Assembly: GCA_907163375.1 (NCBI GenBank) | Contig: CAJQUW010011512.1 | Coordinates: 1-64,000 of the forward strand | Direction: 5' to 3' | From: Prostheceraeus crozeri | Taxonomy: Eukaryota; Platyhelminthes; Polycladida; Euryleptidae | Length of the DNA stretch: 64,000 nucleotides | Part shown: positions 45,101 through 57,565 of the stretch, piece after piece | How positions within the stretch are numbered: the first letter of the stretch is position 1 | Layout of the letters: each line of letters opens with the position of its first letter | Program-made: the position numbers and the translations under genes | Notes under the pieces: model-generated | Told to the model about the DNA's origin: nothing | Seen by the model: the letters and a program-made list of their open reading frames with translations, nothing else | Databases searched by the model: none

Positions 45101-48100
45101 GGCCTACTTGCCATGAATTCATGCCCAGCACGATTGGAGTCACAAAGATTCCGCCTGTCCCTTAACAATAGTGGAGACTTGGCCGATTTTACCTTAGGAT
45201 GCTGGTCAATTTTTGCAAGACATAATCCAAATAATCTACCATGGTGCGCTTATTATTGTGCTGAATTAGCTTATTTGCTGACAGCTATAATGGATGAATG
45301 CGGTAGGTCAGGGATGTGCCGAGGTGCTCCAATAGACCCAATAGGCAGAAATATGCCTGCAGTGCTAGGACTTCGAATATTCTTGTGTGTCGATTAATTG
45401 AAATATTTGTTCTTCAATGATTTGACAAAGCTGCGACCGCTATTGTGAAACTGCAACGTGAAACTTCAGCTTCAAATTTTGAAGTAGTCAGTAAATTTTT
45501 TTAAAGCCAAAAAAGACCGACCCCTCGACTGTCGACACTCACAAAAGTACATGGTATATTGCACTTTGCAATGACTTCACTAATTCTGTTGCAAACAGCC
45601 GTAGATCACGTTCACATGAAAATGGCAAAAGTCATCCATTATTGAAACAAATTTCTATTAAAGTCTTCTTAGGACAGGATTCACGGTTATCAGAAAAAAT
45701 GAGAAGGTATTTCCATGGGCTATTCAGATAAAGCAAATGGAAATAAATTCGCAGTTTTTATCGACCAGTTCTTGCTAGAAAAGCGTGAGCAATGAAATAC
45801 GGTGTATTTCAAGCATAACTTTTAAGACTAAGCCAACTCCAGATAATGAGGAAGTATTTTTTACGAAAACGAAGGTTGCTAAGTTGTAGTTTCTTTAAGT
45901 GTCTGACTTGAAGCTGCGTGCCATTGTGATTTTGTCTTTTTGAAGAAAGGTTAAAAAGAGAAGGCATGTGAGTGACATTGACTGATTCTGAAACTGATGG
46001 TCATATACAATTGAGCGCACATTTCACGTACCAACTTGATTTTGAGATCTGCTGTTGGCCAGAATCCGCGCTTCCTCTATAGATAACCGCAGAGGGTTTC
46101 TGAAATTCTCACCAGTGCGCGATCATCATTCTCACCTCGGGAGTCTTATTATCAATGTAGATGCGGCTCTGAAAGGATTGACATCACTGAAGCATTGACA
46201 GATGACGTGAGTGTGATTCATCCATCTGCGCAGTCGAATGAACGAATCACAATCACAATCGTAGAGCTGTAGTGGTAAAAATTTTAAAAAATTAAATAGA
46301 ATTTGCCTTATGATAACAGTCACTTGCAGATGATATTATATCGCTTTCAGTTTGTCGCTGAAATAATATGTAGCAATCAATTTTTTTTCAAAGTACGCGA
46401 CGCATCCATGCGGTTGGCCCTAGTTGATAGAGTTAAATTTCTGAGATATTAAAGATAGTTAAGATAGTTAGAGAAAGAAGGTTTTCTCAATGATAAATGC
46501 TATGGTTACCTGTTAAGACTGATTTATCCTTTTAAGCAGACTATATAGTGTACAAATGTCTAGCAAAAGGTAAAAAACTAGAGCATTATCTGCATATATG
46601 AGACACCAAAATTAAGTGAATCTGAGCGCCATTCATACGCTTTAATTATGTGGTTATTATGTATGTTGGTGCAAGTAATTCTGCGATGTTGTAATTTCCT
46701 TAAGTGAATTCAGGCATAATTCGCCATTTCTGGCACAGGAAAGACAAGCCCGTATTCACCAAGGTGTTTTCAATCAGGGTGTACCGCTTTGTGAAATTGA
46801 TTACAGGCCGATTGTGGATTAATCGGGAGAAAACAATATTTCGAGCTTTAGTAGAATCGATATTTTTTTCAATTGATCAAACGGAAGTTAGCTTTGCTTG
46901 TGTTTCTTGTTTCATTCATTATGATGTATTTTAATTTTGCTTCTGACCAGAATTCAGGACTATGAATCCGAGTAGGCTTAACAATTTCAGCGTCTCGCAA
47001 TAGTGGATCCAAGGGAGAGTTACATAGGTTTAAACCTCCCTTCTTAGAGTCCGCGTGATTCAGGATGCTGGTTCACGTCTGCCATCGAAATGTCATCTTC
47101 TGATCAACCAGGTGGTCATGTGGTTGATGTCATCAACGAAGTGTTTTCTTTTTCCACCTTTTTCCAAAGAGATAGCACTTCTTTGAATTTCTCCTTGATG
47201 CTTACGCTCCTGACAGCAGAGTTAGAAAACTGCGGGACTAGGTGGAAGGAGAGACTCGGAAAATTTTCATGATCTTTATTAGGTACATCTTCATCACCTC
47301 ACTTTCAATTCACAGACCTCGAGACCCCAGAGAGCTTGGAGAGATGAGCCTGAGACGGACCAATTTGAATTACAGCAGAATGACTGAAATTTCCATTGAT
47401 GTCTGGTTCAAACATCGGTAAACAACCAGAAGCATTTAGTGTCCCAATTGAATAATTAATTATACTTTTCTCGATGGTAAATCCGAAGCGGCTCTTGTGT
47501 CAATCGACGCTTGAGTGATCTCCAATAGGCAAGTCAGTATACTCTAAAAGCAACATTTTGAACATAATGGAAAGATGCTTACGACTTGTATTCTATAAAA
47601 TTGTTGCAGTTTGTGGATCATTAATTTCACATTTTCGTGTCATTGGGAGGTACTTGAAAAATCAGGAATACAAAAATGGGAATCGATGAAGCATGATATT
47701 GGTTCTGCTTTCTTGTTCCCCTGCTTTACATTTTAAAACTATCCTATAGAATATTTGTATAGGGAAACAACTGGCACTCGAAATGCGCTATGCCTCACAC
47801 ACACACATTCATATGGCCCTTCGCCGAAAAGCTGGATCCACCCTGGCTTGGTCATGCCTTTTTATAAATAACAGCATTTTCTTAGAATTAAAACACCAAT
47901 AGATAAGAAAATTATTGATTTGATTCACAACTTCGATCTTGAAATTCAGAAAATGAGTGATATAGGAAATTTCTTTGTAGATGTACAAGTAAGACTTAAA
48001 GATTCAAAACAGGGTAGTGCATATGTAGCTGTGTATCATTTCCATTAGGAAAGATCGTCATTTGGTGGATAATCGTAAATGGAGGAGAACTTCATTTCCT

Positions 48101-51100
48101 ATTATAAATCATCCATTTTCAATGCTTGTAGTAGGGGGAAATGAGGAAGCATAGGCAGTTGGGAAGTATGGACTCTTTGGAAACCGAAGCAGGATGATTG
48201 AAATATTTGTATGTCAGTTACATGCCACCCATGTACTCATTAACACATAATTATCTACTCGTCAGTTGCATTGGCTTGGGAGATAAACAGGTTAATTCGT
48301 TTCAGACATAACTTTGAATATTTTCGAAAATCCCCATTTTTCTACTTTTTCTCCGAAAATTTGTTCGATTAAATGATTTCTCTTTAGGGATTGTCAAGAT
48401 ATGCGCTATGTTTGTAACTTGACTTCAGTATTGAGAATATTGCATCTCTCCTTATACTTTGTACATACATGTATTTCTCGGTATAGTTTTTGGGTGCCCT
48501 CTGTGCGGCATATTAAGGGCCGGCCCAAAACTGCACCATGCTACGATTCTGGAAGAAATGAATAAATGATAGACCTACAATATGATTTAGCATGATATTA
48601 TACACATTAATTGTTTAGGTTTAGACTAAATACGTGAGCGATCATTTGCTCATTTTTTTCGACAGGCATTGTACAATTTTTAGACCCTAAGAATTCTTGC
48701 GCCTTTCCAAGAAAATGTTGAATCACATCAAGATTGGTTGCATACAGTTTTAATGGAAGGACGTACTTAGTGGGCTTTGGGAGTACAAAATTTCACTCAT
48801 AGGAAAGCACGAATTCAATGGCGAAGTGGATGTCTCAGCTTGTCAAAGCTTGTTAGCTTTGACGCCTTACACGCTACTAGCATTTGTGACACGTAATACG
48901 AGTATGCAAGCATGTGCCTATTCACATAGTCTGATAGTGTCTTTGCTAAGTAGACTGTTTTTCCTTCTTAGTCTATAGTTTTTAGTTCAGGAAATCAACA
49001 TTCCTTTCGAATTACATGTAATTCTATGTGTAACAGACTGCAGTTGTCGTAAAATGTATGAAAATCTATGCTTAGCTAATATCAGATCATAGGGTTCATG
49101 CAATGTACCTAAATATGCAAATAGATCTGCACTTCAAACCAACATAACACAACTGATTCGATTATTTGTTTAGAAGTCTACTAAATACCACGTAGTGAGA
49201 AATGCATGCTTTATTCGACCAGATCTTGAATTTCTCAGATGGCCCATTCCTCCTCACGATGTAGCCCATACTTCCCTCCCAAAATTGAAGAGTCAGAATT
49301 TTTTAGTTTTCAGCTTTCTATAATTAATTTCTCTTGAAGCATTGTTAAGGACAGCTAAATTGCTAGTTGTTGTTTCCCAGTCCATTTGACAACTTACATA
49401 GGTAGTCATAAGTGGAAAAGTGAAAATGCTACATCGTTCTGACTTAGATTGGTCATATACCTCCTCACTTTCCCCGACTCGCAATATGTATAAGTGATTG
49501 CGGTTCACTTCATCGACAAAATCATTTCATCTACACGTAGATAATGAATTTGAGTTATTTCATCGACAGGGTCATTTCATCAATAGGTCTTTTCATCAAC
49601 AGGGTCGTTTCATCAATGTCTACATGTATGTCCAGAGTCAGAAGACATTGGAGTCCCTGATAAGTCTCAAAGACATCATAGCTTGATGTCTATGAATCAT
49701 TGAGTTAATTTGTGTCTTTAACTATTCTATGGATGCATGATACTTTTGAGCGAATATCATCCACCTGTCGATGAAATGACCCTGTCGGTGAAGTGAACCA
49801 CTGCCGTATAATCTGGATATATGTCAATTGCCAAGTCGTAGTTGCAATCTCTATGGTCTCTAGTGTTCTGTGGTAGCTATTAATGCCTTAAGATATTGTT
49901 TAGCGCTCCTTTCAGATGTTCGTGACATAAATCTATCACCGTTTTGGATTCAAACATCTCGTATTTCTTTATTATTCAATATAATCGGATGGGCCTTCAC
50001 AATACACATGCATCATCGCTTTCTCAACAGTACCTGACATGCTTGCCTGACATGTAGATGTTGCGACAAGTGGTCAATACGAGAGAAAAGTATTTTTGAA
50101 ATTTTATAGGAGGCCAATAAAATTGATGGGCAAATCCTTGTGATTGTATGTACATTAGGTATCACATTTTTATCAATGCTCGATAAATGTGCATAATTTT
50201 GATTTTCAAACAGCAACACAAAGTAGATCTACGTGCTATCTCAGTTTCAACTATTTTAAAAACAATTTATCGGAAATTCGCACATGTCAGGTTTTAACCA
50301 CTTGACGCAGAACCCCTTTGACATTGTGCTGCACGTGTCAAGTCAGGTATTGTTGCGAAAAAGATCTTATATTGTATTGCATTTGATCGTGCAGTTGCAC
50401 TGTTGATGCTGTCACACGACTTGGGATGAATTCTCAACGAAAGAATTAAAATATTGCGAAGGCTTCAGAATTTGCGACAAATTAGCTTTTGTCAGACTGT
50501 CGACTATTCATCGAATTCTTTGGCTCATATTCCATTGTCTGACAATCTAATTAGCATCTTTTCGTCTGAGAAAGAGACTTATATTCTCTTACTACGCATT
50601 TTTCTTTTATTCCAATTTCATGAAATTCTTCCCATTGTGCAACTGGATGGTCCACTAAAAATCAGTTCTTAGGTACTGGTAGTCTATAATTTCAAGTTCT
50701 CATGATGCTACATAATCGCTCCGATAAGCGGATGCCAGTTTGACCATAAACATGTGTAGAAATCCTCCTTGAAAATAGCGATTTTACTTTATAAGCCGAT
50801 GCGTGAATAATTGTTGTACGAAATTCAATGCAGTTTGTCGGATTGACACACTGTCTTCGTTTGTCCTAACCTCTGAAGAGACGTGCGTTGTTGTTATTCG
50901 TCACTATCTCCCAGAGCTATATCCTCTTGCTGATATTTAATGATTTGCGCACCTACAAACCATAGCTCTGATGACTGTTTAGGATAGGCCTGTGGATATG
51001 AGTCGCACCTGTGAACTGAAAGGTAACCACATTGAATTTCAAGAATTTTCCATTAGGCGATTATTGTCTACTGAGAGTGCATCTTGTTTATCAGGCTTAT

Positions 51101-53537
51101 TTATTAGGTCAGCAGTAGTTCGCATCGTGTTTACAGTAAGTAGTATAAAAAATGGGATATCTGGGACTTTTCGGAAGTGACGTATCGGCAGAATCTCATG
51201 GGTGTAGCGAGGTACAAACACATGTACTTTTGCATAGTGCATCGCACATTATGAATTACGCAATTATCACGAATTATTATTTATGTGCAAATTATTTGAC
51301 ATATCATCGCACATTGTATAAGCGTATGCGGTTGTTACCCCCTGAATATGCCAGAGTTGTCATCAAAACAATCGAATTCCACCCATAAGCGAGAATATCC
51401 AGTATACACATGATAAATTTCTACTTTTATCAAACACTGTAGGAGTCATGCTGTAATGATTGTCTACGAACAGTAATGTGATCTAGAAATACACAACAGT
51501 TGTCTACATCTTCAATTTTGCGTGAATACATAATTATTGTGATTTGTTGGAGATAATCGTACATGAAGCTCGTTATCGGATCGCTTTCCAATAACTTAGC
51601 GAATAATAGTGACCCGATATTCTCTACAATGGATTTATCCACTTTACCTAGTATTAGAATATACATGCATTGTGCTGTATGCACATCTCTGTGGGTTTCT
51701 CTGTGTCGCATTGTAATATGAGCTGTAATACTTTACTGTATACATGCATACTATACATCAAGTGATGAATGGTGATTAGGCCCTTAGGATGTTTTGCAAA
51801 GTACTATGCGCTGTTACTGCCTTTCATTTCAAGAACGTGACATATTACCTGCAAAGGCTCGAAGCACGCAAACGTGAAAATAGCGATATTATGGGTACAA
51901 ACCGTTTCAAAAATAATTGCACAAGAAAGTTAACCCATTTTCAAATGCAATTTTCGTATTGAAGTCCTGGATCAATTTTGATAAACGATACACCATATGA
52001 ATGCGTAAATTATTTTGGCATTCATTTTACTTTCTGAGGTGACTAGCTGTGGTCAGTAGGCCCTACGAAAGAAAATTAAGCATTTTCTTTGATGCAGGAT
52101 TTCAATATGAAGATGACAATTTTTTAATGAAAATTGACATATAGTGTGAGCTATCATTCAGCTTTATCATGATGTAAAGATTTTAGGGATTTTAAGATTC
52201 GTTGCATGTACAAAAAGATACTGTACCAATAAGTTTCACCAAAACATTGCTACTAAAATAACATCTGACGCGACTTTTCAATAATGAAGAGGCTCAATTT
52301 CAAAAAACTTTATGTCATGTAAGAGGTTGTGTTTAATACTTTAAATTGGCAGAGCATTTAGGTTGTGCTTGGTCAATTGTGGTCAGCAGACTTAAAAGTA
52401 TGAATTTTTGCTGAATTCGTTCACTGATCCTTACAGACAAAACTACGGAATGCATAAAATTAAGATTATCACCATTGAATCAGGCTTGTGTTAAGCTTTC
52501 GGATGATATATTGTTTTTCGAATTTCGACAACATCTAGAACAGTTTTAGTCAATTAACACTTTTACCTGATTTTGCGCCTACTGTCGCGTTAACAATGCT
52601 TTTAGCGGTCAAATGCACACACCTTAATAGCTTTTATTGTATTAAAGCTGGTGTTTTCGAGTTTGGGTTTGAAAGAATATGTAAGTTTTATCAAGATCGG
52701 CCCATCCGTTCACTGGCAAACTTCTAATTTGTGTTACTCCCACACTCAGTCATTTGGTGAGTCATCTTTTCCCGAGCAGTTGATGTCAGAAAATTTCGAA
52801 TCCTTTATCTGCACACGAAGGCTTGGATCTCCAACTGTTCACAAACAATAGCAATCTCTTCACGCGGTAGTCGCTGACTCGCTGACTGGCGTTCGATAAA
52901 TGATTCGACAAGATTTTTAGCAACTCAGTCAATGATGACAGGAGGACAGGCGAGTGCCGATATGAAATGATCAGCTATGAACACAGAATTCGATTTGTTT
53001 AATCGTGTCACTTTGCTAGAAATGCAAAATGATTCAAGCAGATGGCACATGCAGGAACTTAATAAGTGGGCAAAAAGAAATTTTTAATACCTTGCAGAGA
53101 TAGGAAAAATAGTCGTGCGTCGCTTGCGGATTGCTCTGAATTCCTTCAAAATGCTCCGATCGCCACGACTCCTTCAGATTCGAAGAATTCAGATCATTGC
53201 GCAAAAGTTTTCTCGATAATGTTGGGCACTCCGATCATTCTAAAAAATGTTAGCAGGCGCACGAAAAAACGTTCACAAACTTCTCTGTAGAACTTGACAT
53301 CGACTATGTCTCTTAGCTGTGTGATCCGGTTGATAACAGTCACTGAAACTTAGCACAATTTGGCGTGTTTAATGTTGAACTGGCTGCTCATTGTTCGATT
53401 GCTATGGTATTTAGTCAGCAGATTGTGCCATTTCATTTACGTTACATGTTCCAATGTTTCCCTTCTACTCAAACAGAAGAAGAGGCGACCTGTCTAATTC
53501 TGTGGCTATGAAGCAACAAACTTCCAATCACTAATTA
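42156..53537. other. Long stretch without a supported gene
   Basis: This 11.4-kb AT-rich stretch contains one MITE (49502-49799) and a few open frames of 60-120 codons, among them 44031-44242, 45032-45397 (plus) and 51430-51711 (minus). None shows a family motif or a convincing exon boundary. A short hairpin lies at about 43309-43356. I see no RNA gene and no clear transposon ends elsewhere in it. Confidence 0.5.
49502..49799. mobile_element. MITE with internal TTTCATC-type repeats
   Basis: GGTTCACTTCATCGAC at 49502 pairs with GTCGGTGAAGTGAACC ending at 49799. Inside the left end, a roughly 20-bp motif of the type TTTCATC(G/A)ACAGGGTC occurs four times (49557-49615), and it reappears inverted near the right end (49768-49787). 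No protein is encoded that I can support. Non-autonomous DNA element, family unknown. Confidence 0.6.
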
Positions 53538-55193
53538 CAGATTGTTTCATAAAAAATGGATCACCCTTAAACATCGCCTTAACTTCAACTTTGTCTAACT
53601 CCGCCAAACTTGAACGAATTTCTCTGAAATTTGGAAGATATGTCAGTTGTGCTTACTAATATCATTGTTGGAAATTTCAAGCATGAATATTGAGTTGCTT
53701 TCCTGCTATAGATAAAAAAGTAGTAGATAATTTGATCTTCATTTAACAATGTTATACAAAATCATACCTCACTCTTATAAAATTACATTTGTTTCCTTTG
53801 TTATGTAATATGTTGTTCTACAAGCCAAAAGCTATCAAGCAAAACAAAAATAAAGAAAATCGGTCAATCAGAGCCAGTATACCACCATTATTCATCAACA
53901 ATAATGTAACTGCTACATGTGATTAACTGGACTTCATGTTCCATAGCTTCCTGACTTCGTTGCGGTGGTGTTGGCAGCACTCCTGATTGTTTTGAGCTAG
54001 AAATCTATCTCTTACCGGTTGAAAACAATACAAAGCACAAATGAACAATAACGAGATTGCATTCACAAAAGGCAAAGTGTCAGCCTTGTTAGAACTAGAG
54101 TTTTCTTTGCGAGCTACAAGCAAGCGACTAAATGTCCCTTACACAAATGTGCATCGATGGCATAATGATGATTTTCGACTCTGTCGTAAAGAGGGCTCTG
54201 GCCGTCCACGCAAAACATCCAAACGTAGAGACCGCCCAATTTTGAGATTTGTTAAAGTTGATCCAAGTCTCTCGTTAACTGAGATGGCTGCACTAGTCTC
54301 TTCTATTTCTAAGTCCACTATTCGTAGAAGACTTATTGAGTCGAATTTCAAGAGCTGTAAGAGGCCCTCTCAGATCGAATTATCAGATCAGCATACACAA
54401 AGACGTCTCAGATGGGCAATGAGTCATTGTCACTGGCGAAATCAATGGGATCGGGTTGTCTGGTCTGATGAGGCATCAGTCCGTCTGAAGGATAGTGATG
54501 GTCGATTGAGATAATGGATAAAATCTGATCAGGAAATTCCGAGACATTTACATCGTCCCCTGGTACAAGGTGGTGCGACTCTACTGATTTGGGCTGGCAT
54601 TTGGACCAATGGCCGCTCTGAACTTCACATACAGCAAGGAACCATGAATTCTGAACGCTATGTGAATGTTTTACGAATGAACATTGGCCAAATGACAGAT
54701 CAACTTGGTGATCCATCGACTTGGTTATTTATGGATGATAATGCTACGTGTCACAGGAGTAGTAGAGTCAACTTATGCAAGTCTCAATTAGGGCTTAGGA
54801 CATTACCTTGGCCAGCTCGTTCTCCTGATCTGAATCCCATAGAAAATGTATGGAGTATTCTAAAACGTAACGTTCGTCGTTCACTGCTACCTACAGATGG
54901 CGTATCACAACTTACGTCACTGTTAAAAAGAGAGTGGAGAAAGTTAGATCAGTCAAAAATCAACGATATCATCGAATCAATGCCTAGACGAATTGGTAAT
55001 GTCATTGACAATAAGGGTAGGGCCACAAAATATTAGCTTCTTAAGAACCGTTACTGTATCATAGCTTATCAGATTATGTAAGGACATTAAAATATATTAG
55101 GGACATGAAATATCATGGAAAATGCTTTCTGTATCATACTTATGTTTTATTTAGTCAAATTTTAGGATGATCCACTTTTTATGAAACGGACTG
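53538..55193 (+). mobile_element. Tc1-like transposon, nearly intact
   Basis: The ends CAG(A/T)(T/C)(T/C)GTTTCATAAAAA and their reverse complement form about 30-bp inverted repeats (53538-53568 and 55163-55193; about 26 of 31 positions agree). TA flanks both sides (53536-53537 and 55194-55195), the standard Tc1 target. The 1656-bp element carries one transposase gene in the plus direction. Low divergence between the ends and one full-length frame suggest a fairly recent insertion. Confidence 0.92.
54041..55036 (+). pseudogene. Tc1 transposase (DD34E), one in-frame stop
   Basis: The frame runs 332 codons from ATG 54041 to the stop at 55034-55036, the usual Tc1 length, broken only by TAA at 54512-54514. 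The N-terminal half has two helix-turn-helix regions (LRATSKRLNVPYTNVHRW) and the linker SGRPRKTSKR. The DDE triad is D of VVWSDEAS, the second D of FMDDNATCH, and E of SPDLNPIENVW, with 34 residues between the last two. The stop falls after DGRLR, between the first and second catalytic Asp, so the encoded product would lack most of the catalytic domain. The role is cut-and-paste transposition into TA. Confidence 0.93.
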
Positions 55194-57250
55194 TACTTCA
55201 TTTAATTAGTCAACCACACTGTTTCCTAAGCCTACTGTCTTGACTGGTCAAGTGATTAGATTTAGTAATCAAACAATTATGGGCTCACGACTAAATTTAT
55301 GAGAATAAGCAAAAGATAGAAGAGCTTTTCGCGGTGTGCAACGATTTAGGAAACGGACTGTAGGTATCACATATTGTGAATTTTTGCATTAATTTTTTAT
55401 CATAATGTTAGCATTACACTTCTATGTTTCCATGGTTGAAATTAGCATGCGTAAAAGCTTGCCTAGAAAACTCTGATAGTTCCTCCATTAACACTAGAGG
55501 TTATCAGAAGGACGTGTAGCTCCAATATCCCAGGCAGCTTTATCTCAGAAAGTCATTTATCTAAAAGGATTCAGTAGCCGAGTGAGGTTTTTCAAACGAT
55601 TTCATCCACGATTGTGTAGTTAAAAATGGAAAAATCTTCACTGACTTTTCAATATTTAGACTACTTTGATGTTCGATAGCCAGCGGCAATTCATCAGGAG
55701 CTCAAGAATTATCAACCTAGAACATGCAGTATAATAGAGAAAGAAATGCAAGATAATGTGAATAGATCAGGGAGCGAAATGTTAAGATTCGACGAAATTT
55801 GTTAGACGAATGATGATCAATAGACTCCTCTGAAAATGCGATTTTATTTTATTAGCCTTAGGGTTGAGAAATTTTAGGGATACCACGGAAACAAAAGGAA
55901 ATTCGGTAAGTCAAAGAAAACGCAGACTCACCAATATACGAGCATAGCCTAGGCATGAGCGCTAAAACATAAATACCTACAGTGCCTCACAGATAGTCTA
56001 CATTTAACGAAAGGTTTTCATGATGTATGATTGTTTCTAGTCGTGCTGAAAATATCAGCAAAATGTCCATACACCGAGAAGAGGTTAAGAGCACTTTTGG
56101 TAAATTTCGACTTCCGGAAGTGTACTGCCAACAGTTTGAGAAGCGGCCATAAACCAAAATCTCATGGTCAGTGAATCCAATTTTGTGGATAACTGTTTTC
56201 TGAGATTCATGCAATATAATTTCTTTGTCATTCTGTATGGTCGATATCATTTAAATTGATGGCGAAAGAAGCTTCAGATGATCTTCAATGTCAAATATTC
56301 AACTGAACTCATTTTACAGGGTACCGATAGAAGTACGGAATTTTCCGTTTCAATGGAGCAGGAATTGAACATTTCACACAATCAGAAAAACCATACTAGA
56401 ATCGCCGCTTGATTTGAGGAACGCAGATATAGGTGGTTGCATCCGCAAAGCCGTCTTCGCCAACTGGTTTGGCACGCGTTTCTTTACACCTATAACCTAG
56501 TGGTACTTGTGACCTAGTATGTCACGGTCCATGATCATTCTTAGACCTAGGCCGTTGGAAAGGTCTTACTGGGCTAACTTGCGTAATCCGCAGTGCTTTC
56601 CACAGATGAATATCAAGTTGAAGCTAAATTTAATGACTGTAAGTTTGTTGCAAGTAACAGACCTACTATTTAAGGGTCACCGATACGAGATGATCAATGC
56701 CAGAAGTAATTTTTAGGCAAAGCTTCACAGAAATGGTGAATGTTAAACTAATTACCATCTTGAATTTTGAGCAGTGTAATCTAAAAATATCAATCTCTTT
56801 GAACAAATGAATTTCAGAAATAGACAGGAATAAGTCTGAGATGTATAAATTGCAACGTAACTAAGAGCCAATCCAATATAGTCATTGAACTAGACTTGAT
56901 TGAACTGCACGATCGCGTCCATAGGTTAATCGAGCGGAGCACAGAGTTTAGTAAATGCACGATATAGTTATCCAATTCTGCTAACATCACAGACTTGAAA
57001 TTTTGAGCCTAGCTGTTCTGCTTCAACAACTGCTTCGCTATTTGCAGCAATTGCGAACATATATTTATAGAAATTTTACAGACATTTATAGAAAACTCAA
57101 ATTAAATTGAATGTGAATGAAATCGATGGCAGTGGCGGGAGCAGCTAATCGATTCCGCACGATTAATCTTGCGACGGAATCAATCATGTTTTTGCAATGT
57201 GACTTGTCAATGAAATTTGCTGGATGAGGTAGAAACAGTGTTTCCATTCA
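55194..57250. other. No supported gene
   Basis: AT-rich sequence. AAACGGACTGTA at 55354 repeats the terminal bases of the Tc1 element next door and may be a stray end of another copy. Open frames at 55987-56250 (minus) and 56519-56716 (plus) have no family motif. Confidence 0.5.
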
Positions 57251-57565
57251 CTATTTCAACATCTGAGATAATTGCAACACGTAGGTGCTCGTACATGAGA
57301 TCATGTATAGCTTGACAGAGTCGTCGTATAAAATCTCTATGGGAGGTCCCCTCACCACAGGAATGCTAACTGTTAACTTGTGATCACTGTATCTAAAAAT
57401 ATTTAGAATTGCGCCAAAATCGAATCGTGCCCGCCACTGATCGGTGGCAATTACTGCACGATAGCCATGTTTTCTCAGAAGCTTCACAGAATGATATGCA
57501 GTGATTAGTATGCTCGTAGGCCATCTATCGTGCTGCTCAATATTGTAATTTTCGTCCTTGCTGGA
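57251..57565 (-). CDS. Possible last coding exon of an unidentified gene
   Basis: Read on the minus strand, a TTTTAAACAG acceptor precedes 104 codons without a stop, from SSKDENYNIEQHDRWPTS through QWRARFDFGAILNIF and TVSIPVVRGPPIEIL to SQMLK and a stop at 57253-57251. The residue mix (Trp, Arg, Gly, Pro, alternating hydrophobics) looks like folded protein, unlike the shadow frames around it. I do not recognise the family and could not find a partner exon above 57.6 kb. An intronless start at the ATG 15 bases upstream is also possible. Confidence 0.35.
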   Translation of the reverse strand, partial: SSKDENYNIEQHDRWPTSILITAYHSVKLLRKHGYRAVIATDQWRARFDFGAILNIFRYSDHKLTVSIPVVRGPPIEILYDDSVKLYMISCTSTYVLQLSQMLK

